Source of the DNA: Aquibacillus kalidii | GTDB taxonomy: Bacteria; Bacillota; Bacilli; Bacillales; Amphibacillaceae | Length of the DNA stretch: 64,000 bases | Reading direction: 5' to 3' | Assembly: GCF_014280935.1 (NCBI RefSeq) | Contig: NZ_JACLZI010000032.1 | Coordinates: 85,137-149,136 of the forward strand | Position numbers and translations under genes: made by a program | The notes under the pieces: generated by a model | Database searches by the model: none | What the model saw: the letters and a program-made list of their open reading frames with translations, nothing else | Told to the model about the DNA's origin: nothing | Part shown: positions 8,507 through 17,271 of the stretch, one piece after another | Layout: the number at the start of each line of letters is the position of its first letter | How positions within the stretch are numbered: position 1 is the first letter of the stretch

Positions 8507-10381
8507 ATGGACAAGCTTGATGGAAAAACTTTTGATGTTGTGCAAGAAAACATTGAAAAAATGAAAGAAATATTCCCTGATATTTTTACCGAGGGAAAAA
8601 TTGATATGGACAAGTTCATGTTGACTTTGGGTGAACATGTTGAGAAAGATAAAGAACGGTACGATTTCACCTGGAACGGTAAAACAGAGGCCATTCAACT
8701 TGCGCAGAAGCAAACAACTGGAACTTTACGTCCGTGTAAGGAGGAAAGTGTAGATTGGGATACAACACAGAATCTTTATATTGAGGGAGATAATTTAGAG
8801 GTTTTGCGAATTCTACAAAATTCTTACCGAAATAAAGTTAAAATGATTTATATTGATCCACCTTATAATACGGGCAATGATTTTGTTTATCATGATGATT
8901 TTAAAGACAATATTAGGAACTATAAAAAGAAAAATGAAGAGAACATGAAAACAAACGCTGAAACAAATGGTCGATATCATACTGATTGGTTAAATTTAAT
9001 GTATCCTAGACTGAAATTATCCAAAAATTTACTAAAAGAGAACGGTGTTATTTTTATTAGCATTGATGATAATGAACTTACAAATTTAAAAAAAATATGT
9101 GACGAGGTATTTGGTGAACAAAACTTTGTTGCCCAAATAACCACTTTATGTAATCCTAAGGGACGATCGCAAGACAAATTTTTTGCAACTAACCATGAAT
9201 ATATTCTTGTTTATTCGAAATCATTTCTTAATAAAGGATATTTTTCAGTTAAGAAAGACGATAGGCAATTAGAAAAAGATTATAAGGAAATTGACCAAAG
9301 TGGAAGAAAGTATAGATTAATAGAACTTAGAAATACACATCGAGAATTTGGTAAACATAATAGAAAGAACTTACATTACCCTATTTATGTTGACGAAAGT
9401 ACTGGAAATATATCTATGAAGCATGAAGAAGATTTTCTTGAGGTATTACCAAACTGGGACGATGGTTTTGAAGGGTGTTGGACATGGGATAGAACTAAAG
9501 CTACAAAGGATATAGATTTACTCGAGGCAAGGAAAACAAGAAATGGTTTATATAAAATTTACCGTAGAAGTTATGCTGACGGTGCTGTAAGAATGTTAAA
9601 AACAATTTTTAATGATAAATCTTTTTACACGGAAAAAGGCCAACAGGAAATATATAATCTATTTAAAACTAAATATAAAATCTTTGAGTCTCCTAAATCA
9701 GTTGATTTGATTAAACAATTAATTGAGACAGTTTGTGAAGATAATGATATTATTTTGGATTTCTTCTCAGGATCTGCTACTTCTGCTCATTCAGTCATGA
9801 AACTACAATCCAAGAATAATTTGAATGTCAGGTATATATTAGTTCAACTTCCTGAGTTAACAGATGTAAAATCAGAAGCTTATAAAGCTGGATATAAAAC
9901 AATTAGTGATATAGGGAAAGAACGTATTCGTAGAGCAGGAAATAAGATAATTGAGGAAGATAATATTACTGATAATCTAGATAAAGGCTTTAAAGTGTTT
10001 AAGCTGGATGAAACCAATCTACGAACATGGGATGAGGAATCATTGGATTTAGAAAAAGATTTAATGGATATGATTGATCCGGTTAAAGAAGGACGTACTC
10101 AGGATGATGTTGTTTACGAAGTGTTACTTAAGTATGGCATAGACTTAACAGTGCCAATTGAACAGAAAAATATAGCGGGCAGGTCTTTCTATGATGTTGG
10201 TATGGGATATCTTTTAATTTGCTTAGAGCGCAATCTTACTTTGGATGTCATTGAAAAAATCGCTAAGCTAAACCCTACTCGTGTTGTCTTTTATGATGAA
10301 GGGTTTAAAGATGATACTGTTCGAACAAACGCTCAACAAATATTAAAACGTCATAAAATAGAAGACATTCGTGTTATATAA
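8507..10381 (+). CDS. mod: Type III-like DNA adenine methyltransferase (Mod)
   Basis: Site-specific N6-adenine methylase of 624 residues, beta class. The catalytic motif DPPYNTG is near residue 122, preceded by the block NLYIEGDNLEVLRILQNSY, and the AdoMet-binding motif DFFSGSATSAH is near residue 420, the motif order of Mod subunits. The target recognition region should be the stretch between about 200 and 400. The C-terminal part (from 500) is the family-specific tail. In type III systems Mod both methylates host sites and gives Res its specificity. The gene sits directly after the DUF4391 gene and 14 bases before res, with AAGGAGG before res. Confidence 0.93.
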   Translation: MDKLDGKTFDVVQENIEKMKEIFPDIFTEGKIDMDKFMLTLGEHVEKDKERYDFTWNGKTEAIQLAQKQTTGTLRPCKEESVDWDTTQNLYIEGDNLEVLRILQNSYRNKVKMIYIDPPYNTGNDFVYHDDFKDNIRNYKKKNEENMKTNAETNGRYHTDWLNLMYPRLKLSKNLLKENGVIFISIDDNELTNLKKICDEVFGEQNFVAQITTLCNPKGRSQDKFFATNHEYILVYSKSFLNKGYFSVKKDDRQLEKDYKEIDQSGRKYRLIELRNTHREFGKHNRKNLHYPIYVDESTGNISMKHEEDFLEVLPNWDDGFEGCWTWDRTKATKDIDLLEARKTRNGLYKIYRRSYADGAVRMLKTIFNDKSFYTEKGQQEIYNLFKTKYKIFESPKSVDLIKQLIETVCEDNDIILDFFSGSATSAHSVMKLQSKNNLNVRYILVQLPELTDVKSEAYKAGYKTISDIGKERIRRAGNKIIEEDNITDNLDKGFKVFKLDETNLRTWDEESLDLEKDLMDMIDPVKEGRTQDDVVYEVLLKYGIDLTVPIEQKNIAGRSFYDVGMGYLLICLERNLTLDVIEKIAKLNPTRVVFYDEGFKDDTVRTNAQQILKRHKIEDIRVI

Positions 10382-10395
10382 GGAGGTTTCCGCAA

Positions 10396-13380
10396 ATGAA
10401 AATAAAATTTGATGAACAACAATACCAAATAGATGCGGTTAACTCCATTGTAGAAATCTTTGAAGGCCAAACAGTTAAAGTTTCCAACTTCTCCGTTGGT
10501 GCTGGCCATATTCTTGGACAGCAACAGACAGAATTAGGTATTGGTAATAAACTAGAACTTTCGGAGCATGAGATATTAAAGAATATACAGGAAATCCAAA
10601 TGCAGAACCATCTTACAAAGAGCAGTTCTATTCAAGACTGGAACTTTACAGTTGAGATGGAAACTGGTACTGGGAAAACATATGTATATACACGTAGCGT
10701 TTTAGAGTTAAACAAAAAATATGGTTTCTCGAAGTTTGTAATCGTAGTTCCAAGTGTTGCTATACGTGAAGGGGTATATAAATCATTTCAAATGACTGTC
10801 GATCATTTCAATGAATTATATCCAGGGCAGTATTGTCATTTCTTTATCTATGATTCCTCTAAACTTGAAAAAGTTCGTGAATTTGCAACCAGTAGTGACA
10901 TCGAGGTAATGATTATTAATATTGATGCATTCAAAAAAAGCTTTGATGACCCTGAGAAGGAAACGAAAGCGAACCTAATTCACCGTGAGCGAGATACGAT
11001 GAATGGCAAGCGACCGATTGAGTTCATTCAAGAAACAAATCCGATAGTTATTATAGATGAACCTCAAAGCGTTGATAATACAGAGAAGGCGAAGGAAGCT
11101 ATAGCCTCACTAAATCCATTATGTAAATTACGTTATTCCGCAACACATCGTGAAACATATAACCTGATGTATAAATTGGATCCAGTAGACGCTTATGATA
11201 AACGTTTAGTTAAAAAGATAGAGGTGCTATCAGTAAATTCAGATGATGATTATAATGATCCATATATAAAACTAGTGAGTGTATCCGATAAAAGCGGATA
11301 TAAAGCAACTGTAGAGCTAGACGAAAAGAAGAAAAATGGAACGGTTAAGCGTGTTCGAAAACAAATAGATCCAAATAAAAAGAAAAATCTTTATTTATTA
11401 TCTGGAGAACGGGATTTATATCAGGGATATGTATTAGCAGGAATCGACTGTTTCTCTGGAAATGAATCGATAGAATTTGAAAATGGAAAAGTGTTAGGGC
11501 TGGGCGAAGTAATTGGTGGGATGGATGATAGTCTTCTTAAACGATATCAAATCCGTGAAACAATCCGAACGCATTTAGACAAAGAGTTAAAACTAGTCCA
11601 TAAAGGGATCAAAGTGCTTAGCTTGTTTTTCATTGATAAGGTTGCAAATTATCGTATATACAACGATGATGGTACCTGGAACCATGGTGATTATGCTCAA
11701 ATGTTTGAAGAAGAGTACATGAGTCTGATCAAGCTTCCGAAATATCAAACGTTATTTAAAGAAGATAGTTACCTTGTAAACTATAATGTTGCAGATGTCC
11801 ATGGTGGTTACTTCTCGCAGGATAAAAAGGGTAATTTTAAAGATAGTCGAACGACAAAGGATGGTTCCCTTCGTTCTAATAAAGATGATGAATCCTTTTT
11901 CGAGCTGATCATGAAGAATAAAGAGAGATTGCTAAGTTTTGAGGAACCAAAACGTTTTATCTTCTCTCATTCAGCTTTAAAAGAAGGATGGGACAACCCT
12001 AACGTATTTCAAATTTGTACGTTGGTAGAAACAAAGGACACACTAACAAAGCGCCAGAAAATTGGTCGAGGTCTTCGGTTACCAGTTAATAAAGATGGCC
12101 ATCGAGTATATGACGAAAACGACAATATATTAACTGTTGTTGCTAATGAATCATATGAGGAATTTGCTGATTCACTTCAAAAAGAAATGGAAGAAGAAAC
12201 TGGAGTCAAGTTCGGCTATATTGAGCAGCAAGCCTTTGCGCCTATTACGTATAAAGATGAGAATGATAATGAACAAACACTAGGTTATGAGAAGTCTGAG
12301 AATTTATTCAAATATCTATTAGATAAGAAGTACATTGATAAAAAAGGGAAAGTGAAAGACTCTCTTAAACAGGACTTAGTAAGCGAAGATTTTATAGTAC
12401 CAGAGGAGTTTACACCGATTAAAGTTGAAGTGGAGCGAGTAATCAAAAAATCGATTAAGAAACTTCCTGTATTTAATGGGAAAGACAAAGTGACTGTTGG
12501 ATTGAACAAAGAAGTATTACTTGGTGATGATTTCAAACAATTGTGGGACAAGATTAAGTTTAAAACGACATACTCAGTTGACTTGGATAGCAAAAGATTA
12601 AAAGGTGAAAGTGTTTCAGCAATTAAAAAGTTAGAACCATTTAGATCAAGAAAGGTAAAAAGAGAAAATGCTCTTCTAAAGGTTGAACAATCTGGGGTGA
12701 CAGGTGAAGGTCAAACGATGCGAGTCTATGAAGCATTAGAAGAAGAACGTAGACTACCTGATATATTGCGCTACCTTCAAGAACAAACAAATCTGAAACG
12801 ACGAACTCTAGTGGATATATTAATAAAGTCTGAACGTTTAGGGGACTTTAAAAAGAATCCACAAGCATTTATGGAAGCAGTAATGAAAATTATAAATCGT
12901 GAAAAGCGGAAACTTATTATTGATGGTATTAAGTACGAAAAAACTGGTGATCACGAGTACTACGAGCAATCACTATTTGAGAATGAAGAGCTCGTTGGAT
13001 ATATGAAAGCAAATGCTGTTCAGGTTGATAATTCAAAGTCGGTCTATAACTATATTAAATATGACTCTGAAACAGAGAAAACATTTGCTGAAAAACTCAA
13101 TAATGATGAAGATGTTAAGTTATTTATAAAATTGCCTGGGTCATTTGTCATTGATACACCATTAGGAAACTATAATCCAGATTGGGCGATTCTAATTGAA
13201 AAAGATGGTGTTGAGAAGTTATTCTTCGTCATCGAAACAAAAGGAAGCACAGATCAAGAAGACCTTAGATTACGAGAGGATGGAAAAATAACTTGCGGTC
13301 GTAAACACTTTGCTGCACTTGAGAATGGTGTTAAGTATGATGTGGCTAATAGTTATGAGCAGATGAAAGAGAATGTATAA
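10396..13380 (+). CDS. res: Type III-like restriction enzyme subunit (Res)
   Basis: Helicase-endonuclease of 994 residues. The N-terminal half has superfamily 2 motifs: Walker A METGTGKT (about residue 91), a DEPQ box (IIDEPQSVD), SATHRE, and motif VI-like KRQKIGRGLRLPV. The C-terminus carries a PD-(D/E)XK nuclease signature (YNPDWAIL, then FVIETKGST, about residues 930-955). It would translocate or switch on DNA after finding unmethylated sites with Mod, then cut. Start at 10396 follows AAGGAGG with ideal spacing. It ends the operon; a strong terminator follows at 13428. Confidence 0.93.
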   Translation: MKIKFDEQQYQIDAVNSIVEIFEGQTVKVSNFSVGAGHILGQQQTELGIGNKLELSEHEILKNIQEIQMQNHLTKSSSIQDWNFTVEMETGTGKTYVYTRSVLELNKKYGFSKFVIVVPSVAIREGVYKSFQMTVDHFNELYPGQYCHFFIYDSSKLEKVREFATSSDIEVMIINIDAFKKSFDDPEKETKANLIHRERDTMNGKRPIEFIQETNPIVIIDEPQSVDNTEKAKEAIASLNPLCKLRYSATHRETYNLMYKLDPVDAYDKRLVKKIEVLSVNSDDDYNDPYIKLVSVSDKSGYKATVELDEKKKNGTVKRVRKQIDPNKKKNLYLLSGERDLYQGYVLAGIDCFSGNESIEFENGKVLGLGEVIGGMDDSLLKRYQIRETIRTHLDKELKLVHKGIKVLSLFFIDKVANYRIYNDDGTWNHGDYAQMFEEEYMSLIKLPKYQTLFKEDSYLVNYNVADVHGGYFSQDKKGNFKDSRTTKDGSLRSNKDDESFFELIMKNKERLLSFEEPKRFIFSHSALKEGWDNPNVFQICTLVETKDTLTKRQKIGRGLRLPVNKDGHRVYDENDNILTVVANESYEEFADSLQKEMEEETGVKFGYIEQQAFAPITYKDENDNEQTLGYEKSENLFKYLLDKKYIDKKGKVKDSLKQDLVSEDFIVPEEFTPIKVEVERVIKKSIKKLPVFNGKDKVTVGLNKEVLLGDDFKQLWDKIKFKTTYSVDLDSKRLKGESVSAIKKLEPFRSRKVKRENALLKVEQSGVTGEGQTMRVYEALEEERRLPDILRYLQEQTNLKRRTLVDILIKSERLGDFKKNPQAFMEAVMKIINREKRKLIIDGIKYEKTGDHEYYEQSLFENEELVGYMKANAVQVDNSKSVYNYIKYDSETEKTFAEKLNNDEDVKLFIKLPGSFVIDTPLGNYNPDWAILIEKDGVEKLFFVIETKGSTDQEDLRLREDGKITCGRKHFAALENGVKYDVANSYEQMKENV

Positions 13381-13427
13381 AGTATATAGCTTGGGCGTTT
13401 AGCTCATACATCCTAGGAACTCACAAG

Positions 13428-13478
13428 AACGCTAAAGACTGTTAATTTTAACATTGCAGTTTCTTTAGCGTTTTATTT
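13428..13478 (+). terminator. Terminator of the type III-like operon
   Basis: Arms AACGCTAAAG and CTTTAGCGTT with further pairing (ACTG/CAGT) are followed by TTTTATTTAT. It lies about 50 bases past the res stop. The rest of 13479-13714 is AT-rich without a gene. Confidence 0.85.
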
Positions 13479-13714
13479 ATTCAGTAATGTAGAAAAGGAG
13501 TAAAGTAAGAAAATTACCGAGAATAACTTAAATAGACCGTAAAAAAGATAGTGAACTTCGTTAAATATCGTAACAGTTTAGGAAAATCATTAAAATTAAG
13601 TATAATAAATGACACAAATGATAGAACAGGTTCGTATTATGGATATCCAGACAATTCAGAATAACATATGTAAATTATTCCAAACACTAAATTAACTATA
13701 CAAGGAGGAGTCAA

Positions 13715-15697
13715 ATGAAAGCTGGGGAAAACCATCTATTAAATCTTTTGTCAAATAATGATGTGACTTTCTTTATTCCACCATATCAAAGAAACTATGA
13801 GTGGGATAAAAATCAGTGCAAAGTATTTTTTAATGATATTAAGAGAACCGCAACAGACAATATTAATGGGCAAGAATCTGAACACTTTTTTGGAACAATT
13901 GTGTATGTAAAGACTGATGCTATATTTGGACAACCAAGTAAACTAGTACTTACAGATGGACAACAGAGAATCACAACTTCAATGCTATTTTTGGTAGCTA
14001 TTCGTGATGTAGTAGAGGATGATAATTCTAAAAGGTTTATTAATAACAAATACTTAAAAAACGATAATGTGACTGATGATACAGAGTACAAAATTAAATT
14101 GAAACAAGTAGAAACCGATTGGGAGGCTTATCGAAATATCATACTCAATTTAAATCTGACAGATGAAAATAAAAAATCTGCAGTTTATCTAAACTATTCT
14201 TACTTTCTAAGTGAATTAAATAAATTGAAAAAAGAAGATGAAATCGATCTCATAGACATGATTTCATACGGTCTTGCTAAGTTTAGTATCGTTACTATTG
14301 AGTTGCAACCTACCCAAAACAAATGGGAAAATCCTCAGGAAGTTTTTGAGTCTATGAACTCTTTAGGGAAACCATTATCGTTGGCCGATTTAGTGCGCAA
14401 CTATTTATTGCTTGGTAAAGAACCGGATGTTCAAGACAATCTATACAAAGATTACTGGTTACATATTGAAAAGCAATTGCCAGAAGAAGTATCAAATTTT
14501 ATACGAGATTTTATGCAATTAAAAGCCGGGAAAGCCTTAAAAAAAGCAACAACAAATAATTATAAGGAATTATATGCTGACTTTAAATATTTGTTTGAGG
14601 ATTTAGATACTGAAGTTCTGTTAAATGACTTGAATAGGTATTCAAATTATTATTCTTATATTGTATTGGGAAAAACAAGTGGTAGCTCTAAAGTCGATCA
14701 TAAGTTGAGAGACTTACGTACAATAGGCGTAACGATAGTGTATTCTTTCCTTCTTGGATTACTAAATAATTGGAAGGAGGAGAAACTTAATGAAAAAGAT
14801 ATTGTTGATATTTTGGACTCTCTAATAGTGTATTTTATGAGACGAAGGATTTTAAAATTAACACAAGGAGAGAACAAAAATTTTCCGCCACTAGTTAAAG
14901 AGATAGATAGACTCGCAAATTCTGTTGACAAAAAGCATAGTATGTTTGAAATCTTAGCAAGCCAAGAAAACGCATTACGTTTGCCAAATGATATAGAGAT
15001 GACAAGTGAGCTTAATGTAATGAATTTCTATAATTTTAACCAAGCGAAGTTTATATTGTCATTAGTAGAGGAAAAAATCACAAAGTCTCGACCGGATAAG
15101 AATGATAAAACGTTGCAAATTGAGCATATTATGCCACAAACTTTGAACAGTACCTGGGAAGAAGAACTAGGTGAGGATTTTGAAATCATACATCAAGAGT
15201 ATTTAAATAATATCGGTAATTTAACATTAATTCGCCATAATCAAGAGTTAGGGAATAAATGCTTCGCAGATAAAAAGAAAATTTACAATAATAATGCTGG
15301 ACTACAAATTGCTAAAAGCAATATAGTCAATCGTTCAAAGTGGAATAAGAATAGTATCCAAAACAGAAGTAAATGGATGATTGAATTTATTCTTGATGAG
15401 GTATTAATTATTCCAGATGAAATGAGGAGAAAAAATAACTTCTTACAAAAAACTAGTCGCAGATTATCGTTTCAAGAATTAGGGCTTATTGGACATAAAA
15501 TCAATTATATTTCGGATAAGTCAATTGTTGTTGAAGTTATAGAGGATAAAAAGGTCGAATTCGAAGGGAAAAGGTGGAATCTATCACCTTTAACCAGGGA
15601 AATAGAAACTAGAAAAGGTACTGTAAATTCATCAGGATCTTATCAAGGTGCACAATATTGGGAGTTTGAAGGTATGAAACTTTCTGAAATCATGTAA
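13715..15697 (+). CDS. gmrSD: One-chain GmrSD-type enzyme (DUF262 + DUF1524)
   Basis: Predicted type IV, modification-dependent restriction enzyme of 660 residues. The N-terminal DUF262 domain has FIPPYQRNYEWD and the nucleotide-handling motif DGQQR (about residues 87-91). The DUF1524 domain has the HNH-like core EHIMPQ and LNNIGNLTLI with a following N (about residues 470-505). GmrSD enzymes cut phage DNA carrying sugar-modified hydroxymethylcytosine; whether this one has that target is not visible. About 80 residues at the end (FQELGLIGHKINY to EGMKLSEIM) form an extra small beta-rich domain. GGAGGAG precedes the ATG. It stands alone, between the type III-like operon and the SIR2-HerA pair. 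Confidence 0.88.
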   Translation: MKAGENHLLNLLSNNDVTFFIPPYQRNYEWDKNQCKVFFNDIKRTATDNINGQESEHFFGTIVYVKTDAIFGQPSKLVLTDGQQRITTSMLFLVAIRDVVEDDNSKRFINNKYLKNDNVTDDTEYKIKLKQVETDWEAYRNIILNLNLTDENKKSAVYLNYSYFLSELNKLKKEDEIDLIDMISYGLAKFSIVTIELQPTQNKWENPQEVFESMNSLGKPLSLADLVRNYLLLGKEPDVQDNLYKDYWLHIEKQLPEEVSNFIRDFMQLKAGKALKKATTNNYKELYADFKYLFEDLDTEVLLNDLNRYSNYYSYIVLGKTSGSSKVDHKLRDLRTIGVTIVYSFLLGLLNNWKEEKLNEKDIVDILDSLIVYFMRRRILKLTQGENKNFPPLVKEIDRLANSVDKKHSMFEILASQENALRLPNDIEMTSELNVMNFYNFNQAKFILSLVEEKITKSRPDKNDKTLQIEHIMPQTLNSTWEEELGEDFEIIHQEYLNNIGNLTLIRHNQELGNKCFADKKKIYNNNAGLQIAKSNIVNRSKWNKNSIQNRSKWMIEFILDEVLIIPDEMRRKNNFLQKTSRRLSFQELGLIGHKINYISDKSIVVEVIEDKKVEFEGKRWNLSPLTREIETRKGTVNSSGSYQGAQYWEFEGMKLSEIM

Positions 15698-15858
15698 ATT
15701 AGTGCTGAATGCTGATGTTTGTAATCAAAGGCACCTGGTAATATGTTACAACTTATTACTGGAATTGAATTTTATAAGTTGTTAGCTAGCAATGCGTTAG
15801 AATAGGTGCAATTTAAAAAAGAATAAGGGAGAAATAATAAATTTTGATGGAGGTAACC

Positions 15859-17271
15859 ATGGAAGAAAATGATTTTGAGATGTTAAAGAGGAGTAAGTTA
15901 TTTGTAGGGTCAAAAGATTGGGTACATGAGTTTTTAAATGAAAATCCCAACAATAAGAGTGCTGAAAAGTTAATTGATAAAATAAGATTGATGTTAAAAA
16001 ATTACCTACAACTTGATAATGTTAACTTTTTGTTTGGAACTGGGTCATCGCTACATCTAGGTACGACTTCCATTCGGAATTTTCCCAAACAAATTGAAAA
16101 TGCTATAGAACATGATGGCGAAATTTATACACTTTTTACTCACCTAGTGAAACAGTATCAGAATTCGGATGATATTTTAAGAGATGAGGAATCACAATCC
16201 TCAGAGATAAAGGTTCCTTTAGAAGAATTTTTAGATTATCTTCTTGCACTGCAATATGTAGAAGGACATTCTCGCAATCTTATAAATGGGTTTGAATATG
16301 ATGATTTTTTTGGTAAAACGCATCTTGAAATAACTACCACATCAATAGAAAAATTGATAAATATGATTAAGTCGGAGTTATTCAAGCTATGTGATCTAGA
16401 CAGTCTAGAGTATTATCCGCCAGAAGATGAACAAACCAGTAACGAAATGAAAAGAAATGGCAAATATACTTATCATAATAGCCTTATTAAATCTTTATTA
16501 CAACGCCCTTTAAATTTGAGAAGAGCCAACATCTTTACAACAAATTATGACTTGGCTTTTGAGAATACTTTTGAAGAACTAGGTGTTCACTATATGAATG
16601 GATTTAGTGGCTTTCATAATCGAACTTTTAAGCCAGAAGTTTATGATTATGATTTATATTACCCTGGAAACACGACAGAAGGTAGAGTACGACGAGTAGA
16701 ACGAATGATTAGATATTTTAAGTTACATGGTTCACTTACCTGGATAAGAGAATCAAATTCAGCGCAAAATCAATATGGCTTAGTTGAAAAAGACATTAAT
16801 TGGGTAAGAGCAAACTTGGATGCAGCTGGTGATATTATTATTTATCCAACCGCACATAAAAAAGGCTATACTCTCGATTTTCCTTACTCAGAATTGTTCA
16901 GGCAGTTTGCATCAGCCATTACCCAACCTCAATCAGTACTGTTTTGTATTGGTTACAGTTTTTTCGACGAACATGTTAACGATATTATATACCAAGCCTT
17001 GTCTATTCCAAGTTTTACACTTATCATAGTTGATTTTAATGGTACAAAAAATAAAGTGATTAATAAACTATATGAGCTTGATGATCCTCGTATTATCATT
17101 CTAGAAGGCCCTTATTTAGGAGATTTTAAGACATTTTCAAAGAAGATTATTCCTAACTTCCATGAAATTGAATCTCGCGAAAAAATAGCTGCTAGTTTAC
17201 AAAAATTATATTCAGGTTCAAATGAAACAGAGTCAGAGGTGGAAAATGATGCAAGAGCAGACAATTGGTAG
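15859..17271 (+). CDS. sir2: SIR2-domain defence protein (Nezha effector)
   Basis: A 470-residue SIR2-like protein, the expected NAD-degrading half of a SIR2-HerA defence pair. Visible NAD-site elements are FGTGSS (about residues 59-64), TTNYD with the conserved asparagine N229, the catalytic-type histidine in KLHGSLTW (H290), and FCIGYSFFDEHV near 370. In the family, infection triggers NAD loss and growth arrest. I chose ATG 15859 because GGAGG at 15849-15853 precedes it; earlier starts at 15844 and 15847 lack a site. The last 23 bases overlap the HerA gene, so the two are coupled. Confidence 0.88.
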   Translation: MEENDFEMLKRSKLFVGSKDWVHEFLNENPNNKSAEKLIDKIRLMLKNYLQLDNVNFLFGTGSSLHLGTTSIRNFPKQIENAIEHDGEIYTLFTHLVKQYQNSDDILRDEESQSSEIKVPLEEFLDYLLALQYVEGHSRNLINGFEYDDFFGKTHLEITTTSIEKLINMIKSELFKLCDLDSLEYYPPEDEQTSNEMKRNGKYTYHNSLIKSLLQRPLNLRRANIFTTNYDLAFENTFEELGVHYMNGFSGFHNRTFKPEVYDYDLYYPGNTTEGRVRRVERMIRYFKLHGSLTWIRESNSAQNQYGLVEKDINWVRANLDAAGDIIIYPTAHKKGYTLDFPYSELFRQFASAITQPQSVLFCIGYSFFDEHVNDIIYQALSIPSFTLIIVDFNGTKNKVINKLYELDDPRIIILEGPYLGDFKTFSKKIIPNFHEIESREKIAASLQKLYSGSNETESEVENDARADNW

